The position numbers and the translations under genes were made by a program. Under the pieces are notes generated by a model. It saw nothing but the letters and a program-made list of their open reading frames with translations, had not been told where the DNA came from and made no database searches. A DNA stretch of 32,172 bases from Lachnospiraceae bacterium (GTDB lineage Bacteria; Bacillota; Clostridia; Lachnospirales; Lachnospiraceae): positions 1 through 32,172 of the forward strand of contig SVDE01000018.1 of assembly GCA_015057955.1 (NCBI GenBank), given 5' to 3'. Below are positions 30,173 through 32,172 of the stretch, piece after piece; positions within the stretch are counted from its first letter, which is position 1; the number at the start of each line of letters is the position of its first letter.

Positions 30173-30185
30173 GAAAGGAGTTCAG

Positions 30186-30497
30186 ATGAACAAGGGAACA
30201 GTAATAAGAACAATATTGGCAATCGCAGTCTCAATCAATACGGCACTTGCGGTTACGGATGTAACATCCTTTGAGAGCGATACTCTCAATCTCATCTACA
30301 AGATAGCATCTATGGTAGTCAATTTTATCGTAGTGGCGATCAACACGTACTACAATAACGATTACACAGAAGAAGCGTGTATCGGAACAGGATATACGAG
30401 ACTCCTGAAAGAGCAGAAGAAGATACAGAACGGAGAAATGATCGGAGAGGACTTCTTTAGCGAGGGGGACAACGATGACGAACACGAAGATATTTAA
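30186..30497 (+). CDS. Holin, SPP1 family
   Basis: A 103-aa protein. MNKGTVIRTILAIAVSINTA opens the first membrane helix (about 6-24), a second follows at about 36-55 (YKIASMVVNFIVVAIN), then the family's YYNNDYTEEACIGTGYTR motif and an acidic tail. Holins of this family have two membrane segments and precede the endolysin, as here. AAAGGAG precedes the start. Its end overlaps the endolysin start. Confidence 0.85.
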   Translation: MNKGTVIRTILAIAVSINTALAVTDVTSFESDTLNLIYKIASMVVNFIVVAINTYYNNDYTEEACIGTGYTRLLKEQKKIQNGEMIGEDFFSEGDNDDEHEDI

Positions 30498-31446
30498 ACA
30501 GTATGACTCGAGATATGCAAGCCTGCCATATCCCAACAGTAGTTCACCGGTCTCAACTGATGGTTGTGGACTCGTATCGGTAACGCACTGCATTATCGAA
30601 AACCAGAAATATGCTAATTACACACCGAGGGACGTTCTGCCTGTGATGAAACAGTATGCCGTTGCTGGCAGTGGCACAAGGTATATGAATCCCGATGGCA
30701 TAGCGGCAGGTCTTAAGTACTATGGCATGAAAGATGTCAGAGTAATCGACAATATGGCTGACTTCTGGGAAGAGCTGGATAAGGGCGAGAGAGTTGGTAT
30801 CATCCTCTTTGACAGTGGTAACGGACCGGACGGGACTCGCTGGACTTCAGCTCGACACTTTATAGCCTTTAATCGGTATGAGCATTCAGGCGGCAAGCAC
30901 TGGCTCTATATGAAAGACTCCGGCGGACGTGATCATGACGGCTGGTACACATATGAGGGATCCATGAGAGGATGCCTTTTTTTAATGTGGACAGCTCGGA
31001 TCCCGAGGAACGGATGGAGAAAGTACGGAGCCTGGTACTTCTATAAGGATGATTCTTTAGTCAAGAATGGCTGGGCTCAGGACTCCAAAAATAAGTGGTT
31101 CTATTTGGGATCCGATGGCAAGATTGTAACTTCTTCCTGGGTCTTCTGGAAGAATGAATGGTACTATCTTGGAAAGGCCGGAGAAATGCTGACCAACGGC
31201 TGGGCTAAGGACTCCAAGGGTTGGTGCTACGTCGGATCTGATGGCAAGATAGTCAAATCCACCTGGATCAAGTACAAAGACGAGTGGTACTGGCTTATGG
31301 ATAACGGCTATATGGCCGAGGAATCATGGGTCAGATGGAAAGGCGCATGGTACTACCTGAAGAAGGGCGGAGTCATGGCTGCAGCAGAGACCCTTGAGAT
31401 CCAGGGCAAGTCCTACACGTTCGCAGAAAACGGTAAAATGAAATAG
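30475..31446 (+). CDS. Endolysin: C39-like peptidase with choline-binding repeats
   Basis: A 323-aa protein. Residues 1-175 are a papain-like C39-type peptidase domain with C31 in DGCGLVSVTH, H128 in ARHFIAFN and D148 in MKDSGGRDH. From about 178 come repeats of about 20 aa with W/Y/G patterns (NGWRKYGAWYFYKDDSLVKN, NGWAQDSKNKWFYLGSDGKI, WAKDSKGWCYVGSDGKIVKS), typical of choline-binding / cell-wall-binding repeats. It cleaves cell-wall peptide bonds after holin release. The ATG lies within the holin gene, after GAGGGGG. Confidence 0.88.
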   Translation: MTNTKIFKQYDSRYASLPYPNSSSPVSTDGCGLVSVTHCIIENQKYANYTPRDVLPVMKQYAVAGSGTRYMNPDGIAAGLKYYGMKDVRVIDNMADFWEELDKGERVGIILFDSGNGPDGTRWTSARHFIAFNRYEHSGGKHWLYMKDSGGRDHDGWYTYEGSMRGCLFLMWTARIPRNGWRKYGAWYFYKDDSLVKNGWAQDSKNKWFYLGSDGKIVTSSWVFWKNEWYYLGKAGEMLTNGWAKDSKGWCYVGSDGKIVKSTWIKYKDEWYWLMDNGYMAEESWVRWKGAWYYLKKGGVMAAAETLEIQGKSYTFAENGKMK

Positions 31447-31453
31447 TCAAACC

Positions 31454-31517
31454 GGGGCAGGGCATAATAAACCTTAACTAAATAACTGAGCAAATCTTGT
31501 GGCAATCGCTCTGCCCC
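31454..31517 (+). other. Long-loop hairpin in the endolysin-membrane protein gap
   Basis: GGGGCAGGGC (31454-31463) pairs with GCTCTGCCCC (31508-31517), ten pairs with one G-U, around a 44-base loop. It is followed by TTATTT, so it may be a weak terminator or a leader structure for the next gene, whose SD (31525-31530) lies eight bases later. Its left arm shares GCAGGGC with the structured RNA candidate at 4442-4606. Confidence 0.5.
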
Positions 31518-31538
31518 TTATTTATAGGAGTAATAGTA

Positions 31539-31853
31539 ATGAATGAACACCTCATCGAGATTATAGCCGTGGTATTCGGCTCACAAGGTCTTTGGACACT
31601 AATAAATAATGTGTACCAAGAGAGGAAAAAGAAGAAGAAGAAAACACCTTTTGAACTGATGGTGCTCGCTCTTGTGAGAGAGAAACTCCTGTATCTGTCA
31701 AAGCAGTATATCAAGATGGGCGGTATCCCGGAAGACGAAGTATCGGCGTTCAAAGAACTATACAAATCCTACATAGAAGCAGGGGGTAACACTAACGTAA
31801 AAGAGTTAGGCGACAGAGCCAGCACCCTGCCGATCATATTTGAGGAGAATTAG
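31539..31853 (+). CDS. Small membrane-anchored late protein
   Basis: A 104-aa protein from ATG 31539 (TAGGAG 31525-31530). One N-terminal hydrophobic helix (HLIEIIAVVFGSQGLWTLIN) is followed by a Lys-run (RKKKKKKTP), helical LVREKLLYLSKQYIKMGGIP, and a conserved end (YIEAGGNTNVKELGDRAS). Similar proteins ('...KYIKxGGI...DE...GGNG') occur near lysis genes in Clostridia phages, and some are annotated as holin-like, but its role is not known. Closest gene to the terminator cluster. Confidence 0.65.
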   Translation: MNEHLIEIIAVVFGSQGLWTLINNVYQERKKKKKKTPFELMVLALVREKLLYLSKQYIKMGGIPEDEVSAFKELYKSYIEAGGNTNVKELGDRASTLPIIFEEN

Positions 31854-31878
31854 AGTATTTCATAACATATCTCCTTTT

Positions 31879-31904
31879 GCCCGGGGTTGCCCCGGGCTTT
31901 TTTT
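31879..31904 (+). terminator. Strong terminator of the late operon
   Basis: GCCCGGGG (31879-31886), loop TTG, CCCCGGGC (31890-31897), then TTTTTTT. Eight GC-rich pairs with a T7 tail; the end of rightward late transcription. Confidence 0.95.
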
Positions 31905-31915
31905 AGTGGTATAAT
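31887..31915 (+). promoter_or_regulatory. Promoter between the two terminators
   Basis: TGGTATAAT gives an extended -10 with perfect TATAAT (31910-31915). TTGCCC (31887-31892) lies 17 bases upstream and is a partial -35. Transcription would start near 31922, after the terminator above has insulated it. Confidence 0.6.
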
Positions 31916-31921
31916 AAGTAT

Positions 31922-31982
31922 GCTCTCCTTTCGAGGGCACAAAAGGTAATGAAGAGAGAACCGGGCGAAAGCCCGGTTTTTT
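31922..31982 (+). ncRNA. Candidate ~60-nt small RNA
   Basis: From the predicted start at about 31922 to the T-run ending at 31982. CTCT (31923-31926) / AGAG (31955-31958) with CCTTT (31927-31931) / AAAGG (31942-31946) form a 5' domain; the terminator hairpin is the 3' domain. No coding potential was recognised. Expression would not need any phage late factor, so it may be made in the lysogen. Confidence 0.5.
31960..31982 (+). terminator. Terminator with GAAA tetraloop
   Basis: ACCGGGC (31960-31966), GAAA loop, GCCCGGT (31971-31977), T-run to 31982. It ends the short transcript from 31922 and insulates attR. Confidence 0.9.
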
Positions 31983-31984
31983 CG

Positions 31985-32007
31985 TGGTACTATTTTGGTA
32001 CTAAAAA
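31985..32007. repeat. Probable integrase arm-type site, right
   Basis: TGGTACTA-TTT-TGGTACTA followed by AAAA: the same 23-base element as 127-149 with one mismatch. It lies 90 bases inside attR. Confidence 0.55.
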
Positions 32008-32046
32008 ACTGGAAAAGTAGCAAAAAATACGGAATGAGACGGACGA

Positions 32047-32083
32047 AAAGCCTTGATTTATAAGGATTTAGCATAATCTGATA
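32047..32083. repeat. Degenerate core-like sequence beside attR
   Basis: AAAAGCCTTGATTTATAAGG and following bases resemble the core at 32115-32143 (AAAGCC...CTTGATTTTCAAGG) with gaps. It may be a relic core or an accessory integrase site. Weak evidence. Confidence 0.3.
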
Positions 32084-32096
32084 CGCTTTCAAGCTC

Positions 32097-32172
32097 CATA
32101 ACATACACACACCTTAAAGCCGATAGCCCTTGATTTTCAAGGGTTTTCTGCTATCTAAAATCATTTATGGTA
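32097..32172. repeat. attR: attR: right copy of the 76-bp attachment repeat
   Basis: Identical to 56-131. It runs to the last base of the window, so its true right end is not visible. Excision between the copies would give a 32,041-bp circle. Confidence 0.9.

Noticed and set aside
1-32172. CRISPR arrays, tRNA genes and insertion sequences
   Set aside because: No regularly spaced repeats, no cloverleaf sequence and no transposase-like frame was seen on either strand.

Overview
The window is a complete integrated prophage of a tailed, long non-contractile (siphovirus-type) phage. It is bounded at both edges by the same 76-base sequence (56-131 and 32097-32172), which fixes the excised circle at 32,041 bp if these are attL and attR. 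AGGAGG-type ribosome binding sites, heavy use of AGA/AGG and ATA codons, a choline-binding-type endolysin and the gene families all point to a low-to-moderate GC Bacillota host, probably class Clostridia (Lachnospiraceae-like). The genus cannot be told from the sequence.

Layout. (1) Lysogeny, 56-2217: attL, a tyrosine integrase and a LexA/CI-type repressor on the minus strand, a divergent control region with two promoters and TATCTTnnnAAGATA operators, and a Cro-like gene on the plus strand. A third, perfect operator covers the cro stop codon. (2) Early operon, 2229-6890: two tandem hairpins, then about 18 small genes, many overlapping by 1-4 bases and several with zinc ribbons or one membrane helix. 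A gap holds a strongly structured RNA candidate (4442-4606). (3) Replication and late control, 6891-8652: an origin-like intergenic region resembling the phiX174 nick site, an HUH rolling-circle Rep, a RinA/ArpU-like late regulator and a PC4/YdbC-like protein. (4) Packaging and head, 8747-18396: an HTH-HNH protein, a possible cos region, portal, a minor head protein in two genes whose second gene carries a toxin-like C-terminal domain followed by a probable immunity gene, four fibre-like genes, the large terminase (unusually far downstream), scaffold, HK97-type capsid with a GET-repeat tail, and a connector. (5) A glycosyltransferase (18393-18977) inside the connector operon. (6) Tail, 18986-30172: head closure, HK97 gp10-like protein, tail terminator, tail tube, G/GT chaperones joined by an A AAA AAC frameshift, tape measure, Dit with an insertion, Tal with Ala-rich and collagen-like segments, and a fibre with InlB-type repeats. 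(7) Lysis and right end, 30186-32172: SPP1-type holin, C39-like endolysin with choline-binding repeats, a small membrane protein, two terminators bracketing a promoter (a probable ~60-nt RNA), an integrase arm-site repeat and attR.

How it works together. The repressor has the self-cleaving S24 domain, so SOS damage should induce the phage. No helicase, primase, polymerase or SSB was recognised, so replication probably starts with HUH nicking just upstream of rep and uses the host replisome. Late genes would be switched on by the RinA-like protein. The most unusual parts are the capsid GET tail next to a phage glycosyltransferase, the minor-head/toxin/immunity module, the phiX174-like origin in a tailed prophage, and the two candidate non-coding RNAs.
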